From Berberis thunbergii (Eukaryota > Streptophyta > Magnoliopsida > Ranunculales > Berberidaceae): a stretch of DNA of 64,000 bases. A program made the translations under genes and the position numbers. Of the stretch, positions 46,966 to 61,900 are shown piece by piece. A model generated the notes under the pieces. The model ran no database searches, was not told where the DNA came from, and saw only the letters and a program-made list of their open reading frames with translations. The DNA is taken from positions 434,001 through 498,000 of the forward strand of contig QNQO01000597.1 of assembly GCA_003290165.1 (NCBI GenBank), read 5' to 3'. Numbering within the stretch: the stretch's first letter is position 1; every line of letters begins with the position of its first letter.

Positions 46966-49900
46966 ATGTCCCAGAATACCTCCAAAGCTGAGAAGAGCGA
47001 TTCCCACTACAAAAAATCTAGTCGATCCGGTAGCTCCAGTAATCAGAGGGCTTATACAGGCGGCGGTGGTGGTAAGGGCGGAGGCGGAAACGCCGCCCCT
47101 CATCCACAATCTTCTTCCATCAATTCCTCTTCTTCTTCGTCATCTGCCAATCGAAGGTACTTTTGGTTGTCAATTTTTGTTTCGTAAATTGAGAGATTAG
47201 GGTTTGTTTTATTTATTTTTATAATGGATGTTTTGTTTGTTTTATCAGTAGCTACAGAAAGGCTACCAATGGACAAGGTGGGCAATTTAGAGGCAATAAT
47301 TCGGAGCCGAACGTCGCAGCAGCTCGTCCTGGACAGAATGGTTCCCATTTTCAGCAACCCCCATTATCAGGAGGTAAAGTTTTAGTTTTTATAAAATCCC
47401 ACGAATTTGGATTTTAAGAAGTTTTTATCATTAATTAATATATTTTCCATTTGGGGATTTGTTCATTTATTGTTGCGTAAATTTGATTTGATGATGGTGG
47501 TGTTTGGCAGGTGGAGTGTCTGAAGGACGGGGCGCAGGGAAACCAGCAAATGTACCTGCTCCAAGAAGTAACCGACCAGTTCCAAAGGTTCCGCCTTCTC
47601 AAACTACTCCTGAGTCTATGCCACCGACCACACCTGCCAAAGGTTAGTTCTACTTTTACTCCTTAATTATCCCTGTTGGCTTAATCATGTTATGATTGTA
47701 GTTGTGTTTTGATGTTGGTGAAATACGCATGTTTGTCTGACTCTAGTTCTAATGGCATTGCCGCAGGTGATGGGCCTAAAGGAAGTGGGTTTACATTTCA
47801 GTTTGGGACACTAAGTCCTGGTTTTGTTAATGGGATGCAGGTATAATTTCATGAATTAGTTCTTTGTTGTTTGTCCTTGCTTTCCAAATTACTTTTTGTC
47901 GTTTTTGATAGACTGATTGTTTGTCACATGCATTGTATCTGTAGATACCTGCTCGAACTAGCTCAGCTCCTCCAAATTTAGATGAGCAGAAACGTGACCA
48001 GGTCTGTGCCCTTTTAATCCCTTTATTTTTTCCTGTTACATTGTTTTAAAAAAAAGGATTGGAGAATATGGAATTAATTTCATCATGAAGAAAGAATTGT
48101 AATGATTATTATTGTGAAAATTATGTTTTTGTTTTGGACATCTGTCACACAGCTAATTCTATTTCTGGAGAAGTATTAAAGATATGTCTAGTAGCTTGTC
48201 CAACAATCTTGGAATCTCAATGAGGATGAAAGATTCTGTATTAGTGGTAGATGATGTTAAATAAACATTTTAAAAAACAAGACACTTATGCTTGATCCTT
48301 TTCCTGTTCCTGTTTGGTGTATCACAGTTCAAGTTCAGGCTTGCGTTTTATATTCAACTTCCATATGTGATAGTTTATATGTCCTAATGAGAATAACTGG
48401 ATTTTTTTCTTAAGACCGTGATATTGTTTCATGCAGGCACGGCATGATTCTTTTAGAGCTATGCCAACAAAGCCAATACCTTCTGCCCCTAAGCAGCAGC
48501 AGCCGTTGGTAAAGGAAGCTGTCAATATCAACCAACTTAACAGTGGCGAATCTCATGCTGCACCTCATGTCAAAAAAGACCTTCACCCACAAACCCCAAC
48601 CGCACCTGCCACCACCATTACTCAAAAGCCTTCCGTTCTTCCACTTACAGGAATGTCCATGCCAATGCCATTTCCATCACAGGTTCCAGTGCCATTTGGT
48701 GGTCCCAACTCTCAGATACAGTCTCAAGGAATGGCAGCTACTTCAATGCAAATGGCTATGCAACTACCGGCTGGAAGTACTGCACAGATGCAGCAACAAG
48801 TGTATGTACCTAGTCTCCAGTCTCATCCATTGCAAACAGCAGGGATGGTGCCTCAAGGCCAGGGCTTGAATTTCCCACCACCTCAAATGGGTCATCAGCT
48901 GCCCCCAATGGGCAACATGGGAATTGGAATTGCTTCAACCTTTGCACAACAGCAAGCTGGAAAATTTGGTGGTACTCGTAAAGCTGTGAAGATAACTCAT
49001 CCGGAGACACATGAAGAGTTGAGGCTTGATGGGAGTTCATCAGGTGCCAGGTCTCATCCTAATGTGCCCCCTCAATCTCAGGCAATTCCATCTTTTAGTC
49101 CGGCCCATCAGATCAATTATTATACATCTTATAATCCCCCTCCATTTTTCCTTCCACCGCAATCAACTGTTCCTATAGCAAGTACCCAGATGACTACTGG
49201 TCCTCAAGCATCAAGATATAATTATCCAGGTGGCCAAAGTTCACCAAGTGTAACATTTAAGAATCCTTCTCTTACTCCCTTACCTGTTTCAAAGATTGGA
49301 CCTCCCCCAATGCATGGTACTACTGAACCTTTGAAGTTAGACCACCATCATGATGCACAGCCTATAGTGGGTTCCGCTTCCTCGGCTCCCATTCAGGTAA
49401 CTGTGAAGCCAGTTGTATCACATGGTGAAAAGCTGGGTTCCTCTTCTCTAGCAGTGAGCTCACCCGCTAGCAAGGGTGAATCACCTAAATCATTGAAGCT
49501 GCATAAAGATGTGGATGCATCATCTGAGGAGGCTGCATTTGTTGCTATGAATCCTGAAGGGAGGAGAAAGGAAACTGTTAGGAGGTCGGACTCTTTGAAG
49601 GATCACCAGAAGCCTGGCAGAAAAGATACAAAGCAGTCCCAGTCACAGCAGCAGGTAACATATCCTTTTTAGGTCTTTGTATATATTGTGCTCATGTGTC
49701 ATGCTACTAGGGTACTAGTCATTAAATGCTTTAAGTTTTGGACTTTTACTTGATTTACCTCACTTCATGGTTTCTTGCAGGAAGATGCCTTTGATCATAC
49801 TGTTGCTTCAAAGTCACCTAGGGATGTTGTAAAACATCCTGAGATGCAGTCTCCCGCTGCAAAAGCACTTGAATCATCAATGTTAGCTTCAAGTTTACGT

Positions 49901-52900
49901 TCTCAGAGCTCTGAAAATGATTCATCAAAAGATAGAGATTCTGTAGAATGTAAAGTGTCTAATGCTTCATTGGGAGCATCTAGAGGTGTATTAGGGTCAG
50001 CAGGGGATCCATTACCTGATACTTGTGCACGTCCTGAAGTTTCTGAGGTGGCATCTACTGTCGTTCGAGTAGATGATGATTCCAGTGTTCCATCAAGCAA
50101 ATATGTACCTGAGTCTGAGGGAACTGTTACTGGCAATCTCGATGTTTTTTCTCATGGAAACATAGATATTTCTGGAGTTCAACTTGATCAAAAAGTTACG
50201 GTAGAACAAGGGGAAATAGGACTGAATGAAGGTGTCAAACATGATAGTAAAAATTTTGAGAGGTCTACATCTACTGCAGGATCAGTAACAATTCTTGACT
50301 CTGATATGAAAGAACCTTCTGTCATTGGTTTGGTTGAACCGGAGTTGGAGAAGAATGAAAGACCAGTGGTTTCTCATGACTCAGAAGTGGACGGGATGGA
50401 TGATAACTCGACAAGGTCTCCTGCAATTTCTTCCGATTCTGTTACCGCTGAAACTACCACCTCTAGTTTTGGTTTTTATGCAAATTCGCATGAAAATAAA
50501 ACAGGAATGATGGATGCCTCTACAAATAGAAGTGAACAGACTGATGAAGAAGATGTTCCCAAAATGAGCACTGGTACGTTACATCAAGAATCATCTCCTG
50601 GTTCCACTACGCTTTCCGATGACGCTGCTTCAAAGCAGGAGCTCAAAGTTGCAGAGGTTGTAAGTAGTGGCCAGGTTACCTCCTCGGTCTCTGGTTCCAA
50701 GGATAAGCCTGCCGAAACAAATAGGGCAAAGAATACAATATCTAAAGGGAAGAAAAAGAGGAAAGATATTCTCAAGGCAGCAGACGCTGCTGGATCAACC
50801 GCTGATCTTTATATGGCGTATAAGGGTCCAGAAGAAAAGCAAGAAACTACTGTTTCCTCTGGAAGTATCGACAACTCCCCCAGTGTTAGTGTGAAGCATG
50901 AATCAGCTGCTGATGCTGGGAAGGATGTTGTAGCAGCTGACGAAGATGGGCAGAGCAAAGCAGAGCTGGATGATTGGGAGGATGCTGCTGACATTTCCAC
51001 TCCCAAACTGAAATCCTCGGGCAGTGGAAAACCAAGTCGTGTTGATGAAGATGGAAGTATGGGCAAAAAGTACACTAGGGATTTCCTTCTGACATTGTCA
51101 GAGCAATGTACTGAACTTCCTGCAAATTTTGAGATTGGATCTGATATAGCAGATGCCCTGCTGAGCGTTCAAGTTGGTATGTCGCATCTTGTTGAACCAT
51201 ATCCAAATACTGGGAGAGTTATAGATAGGTCAGTTGGCGGACCTCGGCCTGAACGTCGTGGAAGTGGGATAGTAGATGATGATAAATGGAGCAAGTCACC
51301 TGGTCCTTTTACCCCAGGAAGGGATCCACGTTTAGATATTCATGGAGGACCTGCTATAGGTTTTCGCCCTGGCCAAGGAGGCAATCATGGAGTTTTAAGA
51401 AATCCTCGTGGGCAACCTTCTGGCCAGTATGTTGGTGGGATTCTTTCTGGGCCAATGCAGTCAGTAGCTCAGGGAGGGATGCACCGAGGAAATTCTGATG
51501 CTGATCGTTGGCAGCGTGCTACTGGTTTTCAGAAGGGGTTGATTCCTTATCCTCAAACTCCTCTACAGGTAATGCACAAGGCTGAGAGGAAGTATGAAGT
51601 GGGCAAAGTTTCAGACCAGGAAGATGCAAAACAGAGACAGTTGAAAGCTATTCTGAACAAGTTAACTCCGCAGAACTTTGAGAAGCTTTTTGAGAAAGTC
51701 AAAGAGGTTAATATTGACAATGCTGTCACTCTCATTGGTGTCATTTCACAGATATTTGACAAAGCTCTCACGGAACCAACATTTTGTGAAATGTATGCAG
51801 ACTTTTGTTTGCACCTTTCTGGTGAATTACCCGATTTCTTTGAGGACAATGAAAAGATTAACTTTAAGAGATTGCTGTTGAATAAGTGCCAAGAGGAATT
51901 TGAGAGAGGGGAAAGAGAACAAGCTGAAGCCGATAGGGCTGAGGAGGATGGCGAGATAAAATGTTCTGATGAGGAAAGAGAGGAGAAGAGAGTCCAGGCA
52001 CGAAGAAGAATGTTGGGGAATATTAGATTGATTGGCGAGTTGTACAAGAAGAAAATGTTGACGGAGAGAATTATGCATGAGTGCATCAAGAAGTTGTTAG
52101 GTCAGCCTCAGAATCCTGATGAGGAAGATGTTGAAGCTTTATGCAAATTAATGAGCACCATCGGAGAGATGATTGACCATTCTAAAGCCAAAGAACATAT
52201 GGACTACTATTTTGACATAATGATGAAATTGTCTAACAATATGAAGCTATCTTCTAGGGTAAGATTCATGTTGAAGGATTCAATTGATCTGAGAAAGAAC
52301 AAATGGCAACAAAGGAGAAAAGTTGAAGGGCCAAAGAAGATTGAGGAAGTGCACAGGGATGCAGCTCAAGAACGGCAAGCACAAACAAGTAGACTTGCTC
52401 GTGGTCCAAGCATCTCTTCATCGAGAAGAGGGCAGCCAACAGATTTTGGGCCTCGAGGATCAAGTATGATATCTTCTCCAAATACTCAAATGGGTGGTCT
52501 TCGTGGGTTTCCGCCTCAAAATCGTGGCTTTGGTGGCCAAGATGTACGATATGAGGAGAGACATCCATATGAAAGCAGGGTGTTTTCAGTTCCCTTGTCA
52601 CAAAGGCCCATTGATGATGATTCTATTACTCTTGGTCCTCAGGGTGGTCTTGCTAGGGGAATGTCTGTCAGAGGAGAACCTTTAATACCTGGTGGCCCAG
52701 TGGTTGATATGTCTCGTACTCCTGTAGATTCTAGAAGAATAGCTGCTGGTCCCAATGGTTACAACCCTTCAGGCGAGTGGACACCTTATAATACTAGAGA
52801 AGATGTTTTACATAGATACTCTTCGGAGAGGTCAATGCCAGTGCCTTCCTATGATCAAGTAAACTCACAAGATCGCAATGCACATCCTGGGAACAGGGAC

Positions 52901-55900
52901 ATGAAAAACGCAGAGCGTCCCTTTGATAGACTTATGGCTTCACCTGTCCCGCGTGTGCATGGATCTTCTAATACTTCACCTGCAGTACATGCTGTTGCTT
53001 CAGAGAAAGTGGTATCCCACCAACGTTTGCAAGAAATGTCTATAACCACAATTAGAGAATTTTACAGGTATCTTCTTGTCATGTTACATTTCTGAAAAGT
53101 TATTTGTCTTTTCTGATTATGTCCATGTGCCAAGGAAACAAGGAAAATTTAATAATATCAATAATACACACTTAAAGAAACACAATCCGGAAAACTGTTT
53201 TATTGCATTTCTACTGATAATTGAATTTATCCTCAAGCTGCCGAGCAACTTGTACCCAACTCTCTTTCAGGGGTCTCTTTTTAATTCATGTTAAGTTTTG
53301 TGGCATTTCATAGATATTTATTTATTTGTTACCAGTGGTATATTAATAAATGTTCAGTGTGATTGAGAGAATCACATGACATAGAAAAAACATTTACACA
53401 AAATTATAGTCTAAAAAACATTTCCAAACTTTGTCACCCCCTGACCCTCCACGAAACCCCGCAGCGTGCCGGTATGTGAACATAATCCGTAACCACAGAA
53501 AGGTTATAACCAGACAGCATAATATAATAGATTATTGAAATGATAACCAAAACAAAAACAACCATCATCATCATCATTAAAGCCCATTCTCGATATTTTT
53601 GGGGTCAGCTACATGGATTTTGGTTCTCCAAGCAATGCGGTCTTTTCACATATCGCATAATTCAAGTTCAATGATGTCTTCATTCACCGCCTTCATCCAA
53701 GTTTTCAACAGTCATCCCCTTCGTCTACACTCTCCTTTAACTTGCCAATAGACATTTTCTAATTGGCGCCGTGCTTGGTCTCCGCCGCATGTGACTAAAC
53801 CAAGTTAAACGATTTTATCTAATTTTGTCCTCTATGGGCTCTACACTTAAGTGTCCGAATTCATTCATTCCTAATTTTATCCTTATTGGTTTTATCATAC
53901 ATCCACTTTAAGCATTTCTGCTACTGTCATCCTATGTGTATGTTGTCCCGTAGTAGCCCAACATTCTAAACCGTATAGCATGGCTGGTCGAACAATTGTC
54001 TTATAACATTTTCCTTTTAGCCTTGCAGGCATCCTTCTATCGCATAATACTCCTGACGTCATTCTCCATTTCAGCCAACCAGCTTTAATCCTTTGGTCTA
54101 CATCTTGTCCAATAGCCCCCATTCTTTTGAATTATAGGTCCTAGATATCGAAAAATCTCACTCTGGGACCTCCACACCTTCGATCTTAATTGCATTACTC
54201 CTCCTTCGTGATTCACAACCAAAGTTGCACACTAGATACTCCGTCTTCGAACGACTAATTCTAAAACCTTTACTGTCTAAAGCCTTCCGTCATCTATCTA
54301 ATTTCTGACCTAAACCTTCATTAGTCTCATCAATTAAGATAATATCATTTGCAAATAACATGCACCAAGGTATATCTTCTTGCAAATGTTTCGTCAACTC
54401 ATTTATGACCAAAGCAAAGAGATATGGACTTAAGGCCGACCCTTGATGTAGTCTTACTGACACTGAAAATTCATTGGACATCCCACCCACTGAGCGAACA
54501 CTTGTTACAGCCCCTTCATACATGTCCTTAATGATATCGACATAACATTGACACCTTCCTTTCAAGCACCCACCAAATTAACTCCCTGGGACCCCATCGT
54601 AAGCTTTCTCCATATCAATAAAAATTATATGCAAATTGTTACGTTCCTCTTGATATTTTTCTATAATTTGCCTAAGTAGGAAGATGACTTCCGTAGCAGA
54701 CCTACCCGGCATAAATCCAAATTGATTCTCCGAAACCGTGGTTAAACTCCAAAGTCTTCGTTCTATAACCCTCTTCCAAAATTTCATCATATGATTCATA
54801 AGCTTTATCCCTCTATAGTTTGAGTAATTATGAATATCCCCTTTGTTCTTATAAATTGGTACCACAATGCTATGCTTCCACGAATCTGGTATTTTTCCAG
54901 TTTTCAAAATCCTATTAAAGAGCTTGGCCATTGAATCCCAACTTCTCCAAGACATTTTCACAACCAACTACGATAAAATTTGAACAAAATAAAAGGTATT
55001 CTATTCGCCTCGCCCTGCGTCATAGCGACAAAATCAATATATACAAACATTCAATATTTAACAAAGTATGTAATAGTACAATCAAAGCAAAACATACCTA
55101 TACAGGGTGGACAAGACTAAACAACACAAAACAAATCTACAGATTGGGCGTAAGCGACACAATTAGCTGGAACAACAACACTGCTTGCACTCCAATAGAA
55201 GCACACCCTTTGTGGGGTCAGTGAAGAACAAAGCTAGCTGGTGCGAGTGAACTAAATACGAATAACAATACAATATATAGGAGGAATCCATGCCATACAA
55301 TACTGAATAACTGCGTAATCCTAGATGCATGATTAATAACATAAAAGCGGTGTCCCTATACAAGTTCTTAAAGTCTTGAGTCACACCGTGTCTTTAAGGA
55401 TAATATTTTTAAGTTCAAGCACCAATCCAAGGCATTCAATACTGAACAATAACTTTAAGTTTACGAGATACGCTTGTCATTACAGGTGATTTAAACATGG
55501 TAAATATCAAGTGAGGAAGACAGACAATATCGTAATCCTGCATAGCCTCCTAAGTATGACAATCAAGTTGAAACCATAATAAATTCCTATGTAAGTGTCT
55601 CATCGTAGGTATCCGCATACCCTACGAATGTATCACCCAGACACATCCCATGTGCACCAGTACCACTTTGGGCTTATTTGTATCTCAATGGGATGCCATA
55701 TGCCCAGATACAAACTCAAACGCCTGGCCTAACACGACCAACCTAACACAAATCAAACTCAAGCGTGCTTGGAGGGAAAGCGAGTAATCTCCGAAGCACG
55801 TCCTCTAGGACCCATCCTATCGCACTCTCTAGTGGCGAACTCGTGCGGGAGCTCACCTCACCTCACCGAACATTGACACATGTGATAGCGTCCACAATGT

Positions 55901-58900
55901 CCATAGGTACGAGTTATCTCAAGCACCCACCAAACTCACGATGCGAGTAAACTTTAAAGCATCGACACAACACACATTACAGCGGGGTAAAGACACTTAC
56001 ATTAATCTAAACATGCACACACTACGAGTTTATCCATAAGTCCACGACTATAATAGGGTCTCAACTTGACCAAGTTCACAATAATAAAGTCCCTCGAGTT
56101 GAATAATCATACAAGTTCAAGACTCGACAATCTCCATAAAACACACGAACTGATGACATATGCCATATTAATTAATTATTTTAGTGAATACAATTTTGCA
56201 AATAAAAATCAGGTCATTAATTTGGGACACTAGTCAATAATTTGGGACACTAGTCAGACCGTGTCATATCAAACAAACTTGAAAACACAACATATAAGCC
56301 CAATGACATTATACCAAAGCCTAACCACATTTATATTCAGCCACTATTCCATTTCATTAATGTATATCATGCTTTCAGAAAATTCAATACATAAATTCAT
56401 TCACAAAGGAGCCAACGCAACAATCAAAATCTCCAAAACCCCATGAGTGTCAAATCCCAAACTTGTATTCAATCACACAATCATCAACATAATGTAACAA
56501 TTTAATTTCAAATTTTAAAATAAATATTTCTCAAAGTAAACATTATACTTAAACTCACTTGAGTGGAATGAGTTTTCGGAATCCAAATTCTACCGACCGA
56601 AACTCCTAATTCGCGGAATAAGGAATTTGCGACTAATGAAACTTTCCAGAACTGCAAAGGCGGACCCAACAGTGAGCAAACTGGCCGAAAATCAAGGATG
56701 CACGAACTCTTCGGAAAACCCCTATTTTGAGAGTCGGATACGTGCTGAACACAAACTCGCGTCCGTCACGTATCCGACATGCGATCAACGGTCATGACAC
56801 TGCTAATGTTTTTTTTCCTGTTTTTTCTGTTGATTTTTGAAAGTAGTTCTTGAAGAAACACTAATTCTGTTACACTCAATTACAATCGCCAATTCTTCGA
56901 TTCCTTCAGTCGAGAACATGAATTGTTTAAATTAGAACACCTCTTCATGCCGTTCTCGGTCTGAGGGTTCTTGACTGGCGATTTTCATTTGGCGGTACAT
57001 CAGACATTATCAAGGTCGTTTATTTGCTCGCTCTAAATTAGATACAATACAAAAAAAGAAGATATTTTGCTATGTAATTTTTCTGTAATTTGATTTCTCT
57101 GTTTTTGATGACTATTTTTCTCTTAGATTCACAATTTCACATTATTTTGAAACAATTTGTAAATTAGATACTTTTCAGTAAATTTTGACTATTTGTGCAT
57201 CTCTGTAAAATTTTCTATCTCTCTTGTTAAGCTATCTTCTTCCAGCTTCAAAAGCAAAAATTTAAACAATTTTAAGCTTTAGGTTGTTTATGTTCATGAG
57301 TTATAAAAAAATTAATAAAAGGTAAAGTTTGACAGTGTCGTTGAGTCTTAATTTTTAGAAACTGCCGAGTCGTGTCGTCACCGTGTCCGGCCCGTTACGT
57401 ATGTCTGTGTCTATGCATCATTGCCGAAAATTGGAAAAAGAAAGAAGTAACAGTCGGCTCATGGCTGGAAAATTACTTATCGGCGAACTAAATTCGGCGA
57501 CCACTTCGATGAAGCCCAAAATTTAGCAAAAACTCACCGAAACCACCCTACTCAGGTCTGATCGTCTTAGAATAGCACAACAGACCGGAGATGGATTAAA
57601 AATAGGTCAAAGAACAATTGAAACTGCGAATCGCAGCTCACCCGCACGATGTTAGCTCGGATCCACGCTGGAGAACCTCCCTAACAGACATGCACAACTG
57701 ATTTTTTTGAAATTTCAGCCAACCAAAAAGCACCTTTGCATGTGGGGTTTACAAGTTCTAACCAACGCCCCAACCGCTATTAGAGAGGTTGATTGGAGCA
57801 GCATTGCTCGCTCCAGCAGCGACAACTCCGATCATACCCACACCTTGATTTTTCTGTTTTTAAGGCGAAAAACTCACGCAAAGAGGAGAGGGTTGAAAAG
57901 GAAGAAAAAATGAGAAAGAGAGGAGATTTGGCGGAGGAATTGCTCGAGCACAGGTCGACGAAGATGAGATGTCGCAGACAAGATGATGCCCAGTAAGAAA
58001 GAAAAAGGAAGAAGAAGAGAACGGGGAACTCTGTTTTATAAGTGGGTAGCTATTTGCCCCCACTGGATTTCTGAGGGAACCCCACCCTCCAAAATCCAAT
58101 TTTATTTTTTTCGATTGTTTGATTTGCTCAACTTCAGACTTTTTGGTATTTGTTTCAATTGTGTAATTTAGTTAGATTTAAATTTCATTCCCATGAAGCT
58201 CAATTCCCAAAATAATTCCCTCTATGTTGCCCCAATCACTTAGTACACAAATAACATGATAGTTGTGTTGCAATTTGACTTTGTATATTGACAATTTATT
58301 GTAGTCATTGAGAAATCTTGTAGCTCAGTGGTGTTTTATTGAAGACAACGACTACTCCACACCACCATAAGTACTTTTTCACACCATTTTTCTCTTGCAC
58401 CACCTACTTTCTTTCTCACACCATCTATACAAACAAAAAATCAACATTTTTTCTCTCCCCATTCAAATTGAAACACGATTTCTCCCTCCCCCATTCAAAT
58501 CTTTTCCCTCACCCACATTTAAATATCTTCCCTCTCCCTCAGAATATCTTTCTTCTCCGTCAAAATCGAAACCCTTAAAAATCGCAACCTCCCAAAATTT
58601 AAAAAAAAAAAAAAACAAAGTAATTTCATTGAAACTTAAGAAAAAATTTCAATCACAAAAACAAAGTAAACTTCAGAACCTCGCATTGTTCTGGTCGAAC
58701 AGTAAAAAAAATTGCTGAAATTTTTTCAGACAGATTTGCTTGACTTTAGTAAAATGACTATAACTTGCTGATTTCAAAACATTTTCAAGTTATTCAAGTT
58801 GTATTTATTATATAACTTAGAGTACTATAACTTTTGTGTTTTGATCAACTTGAGAATCGGTATTGATCGAGCACATTAGTTGGTCGAAAGTCACGAATAC

Positions 58901-61900
58901 TTCCGTTTTCATTGCGAGACAGATTTGCGCGAATTTAGTAAAATGATCATAACTTGCCCATTTCAGAACATTGTCAAGTGATTCAAGTTGTGTTTATTAG
59001 ATAACTCAGAGTACATTTTTGTGTTTTGATCAACTTGAGAGTCGGTCGGTCTCGATCGAGCACATTAGTTGGCTGAAAGTCGGGAACAGTGGAACACTAT
59101 CCCGTTTTTATTGTGAGACAGATTTGCGCGAATTTAGTAAAATGATCATAACTTGCTCATTTCAAAACACTGTCAAGCGATTCAAGTTGTGTTTATTAGA
59201 TAACTTAGAGTACTACAATTTTTGTGTTTTGATCAACTTGAGAATCGGTATCGATCGAGCACATAAGGTTGCTGAAAGTCAGGAACACTATATCGTTTTC
59301 ACTGTGAGATAGATTTGCGCGACTTTAGTAAAATTACCATAACTTGCTCATTTCAAAACATTTTCAAGTAATTCAAGTTGTATTTATTAGATAACTCAGA
59401 ATACTACAATTTTTGTGTTTTGATGAGCTTGATAATCGATCTCGATCAAGCATATTTATTGGTGGTGTGAGCAAGCTTTTTGGTGGTGAGGGTTTAAATT
59501 GGTTGAAAGTTACCCTGTTTTGCGTTTCTTTTGTTTTGAGTTTGGATTTTTCTGTTATGATTTGAAAAAAAAAACTCAATGGTGGTGTGAGAAAGCGCTT
59601 TTGATGGTGTGAAGTAGTCGTTGCCTTTATTGAACCCAAATAATATGATAAATGATAGTCGTCTTGTATGATTATTTATGTTGATATATGATCCTCATTT
59701 GTAAGATTGTCAAGTATTTTGTTGTTTATTTAATACACAGAAACCCAAAGTTGAAAAGATCAGGATTGATAATTAGTATGCCATCAAAGATTATTATACA
59801 TTAATTTTATTAGAATAGCGTATTGTTTCGAACATACTCATCCACGAATTTTGAAACTTTCAGTTTCTTAATCACTTCCACAGCTTGACTGCCTGGGAAA
59901 GCCCATCATCTTTTAATGGTCCTAATACAAGACCATCATGACCCGGTCCTTTACCTGTGTCCCATATTTTGATTTTAATCCTTATCAAACTTTTCTTTAT
60001 CCTTCTGTGATGTGGATTCAAAATCCAACCCCTCCAAATGAGTTCTCCACTAGCCAAATTCTTGAATTCAAAATCGAACCCCTCCAAATGAGTTCTCCAC
60101 AAGCCAAATTCTTGAAGAGATGTTTGAAGAACTCAAAAATATTTTTATAAATGATAGTATGTCATCATCTTCCACAAGGATTCCTCCAACCTTCATATCA
60201 AGGTTTTGAAGTCATTAGTTGAAGATTCAATTCGGTATTAGTCAAGTTTAGTTACTTAGTAAGTTCAAATGTTTAAATATATGCCAATGCAACAAATTCT
60301 TTGAGCATTTACATGCAAAGCCATAAAATAAACCAATTAAAAATTTGAAGTTTAACATTCAATCATCAACTTCAATAACCTCAAAATTTGTTGTCAAATG
60401 ACTCCCAAATTTTAACTACATGGCATTATTCATTTTCATGCCACATAAGTACAAAATAGCTAACAAACAATACTACAAAACACACTCCAGACATTAAGAA
60501 AAAACAAAGTATACCACATCCGGAAATGGAACTGAAGTGAGCTAAAACCCACTCCATATCCAAAGTTCTCTCCTCCTTTATTCAAGCCATGATATCAAAT
60601 ATTTTCGTAGTTTAAAATTTTGGGAGCTAGGCAAAAAAGATGTGTGAAAATGAGGCGTCTAAGTGTTTGTTAGATTCAAAGGTTAGTGAAAAAATCAGAA
60701 AAAAAGAAAATATAAGGGTGAGTTTGGTTGCATGTAATCCATAGGGACCCACTTACCTTTAAGGAAAATTTGAAGTGCATTCATGATATCTCTTTGTGTT
60801 ATCAATACTGGGAATAGAACTTCCATGAGTATGTGAATCACTCCTTACTCCCGTTAAGAATGTGATTCTCACGTCTACTTGTTTCGTTCCCACCATTGAT
60901 CACAAATCTATATATTGACGATGAATGTTACCTCAATTTTGGTTTAAAGATGAGTGGTCTTTCATGGATTCTTATGCAATATGATTTCATGCAACCAAAC
61001 ACACCCTAAATGCAACGACTCTTTTCCATGAAACAAACATGATACAATCATAACTAAGAAGACATGCATTATTAACGTGTAAAACACTAGGTTCAAATTA
61101 GAGGAGAGTATTTTGAGCTTTCTATTTTTTCATTTTTCAAATACGTGTTAAACATTATTGATTTTTGGTTTCTATTGAGGCTTACCCCTAAATTCTCATG
61201 CCTCAATGCGTATGCCCTCACATGCGCAAGGCTATAGCCTCCTCCACAGGTTCTAATCTATCTGCCTCGTAGGTGAGCCTCAGTTCCAAGCCTTGAAACA
61301 TTTTTCTCAACCATTAATATTTTACTACTTCAATATTATAACTTAGAGTAACTTGAGTATGATCTTTTGATGAACCATCATCAACGTACTTGTCTTCTCC
61401 TTGTTCTTTCTTCCAATTTTCTTAAATGTTTTGGTTGTAAAATAGCAACAATAGGTATACCCTTTAATAAGAGGTGGACAATGTTAATTGAAATAACTTT
61501 TATTGTGATACCCGCATGGGCCATGGAGCTATATTTTGTTAAATACAATTTTAGACATTACTAAAAAAACACTAATGCATGGCCGGTTGCCTTGTGCACC
61601 TTTTTAAATTGTCATCAACCTTCTTTAGACATGTAGAAATTATGAGTTGACACTTTTTCGTTCCCTTTATGGTATTAAAAATATCCTTGATCCATGCATC
61701 TACATCAAATTGTCGATATATTGGAAAAGTGAAATAATATAGTAGGTTTCCATATGCAATAGCTTTTGAAGTTGGAGATTCCAACGTTCATCAATTACAT
61801 TTGATACTTGTATACCTTGCTCTCATGCTCCCAACAATTTTCTAAATCTCTCTTTGGCTCGATCGTTGCCTAGGCATGCCTATTGTCTTCATTTGAAGCA

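Noticed and set aside
51553..52089. 178-codon minus-strand open frame
   Set aside because: It is antisense to the MIF4G-coding exon of eIF4G, which is clearly the real gene.
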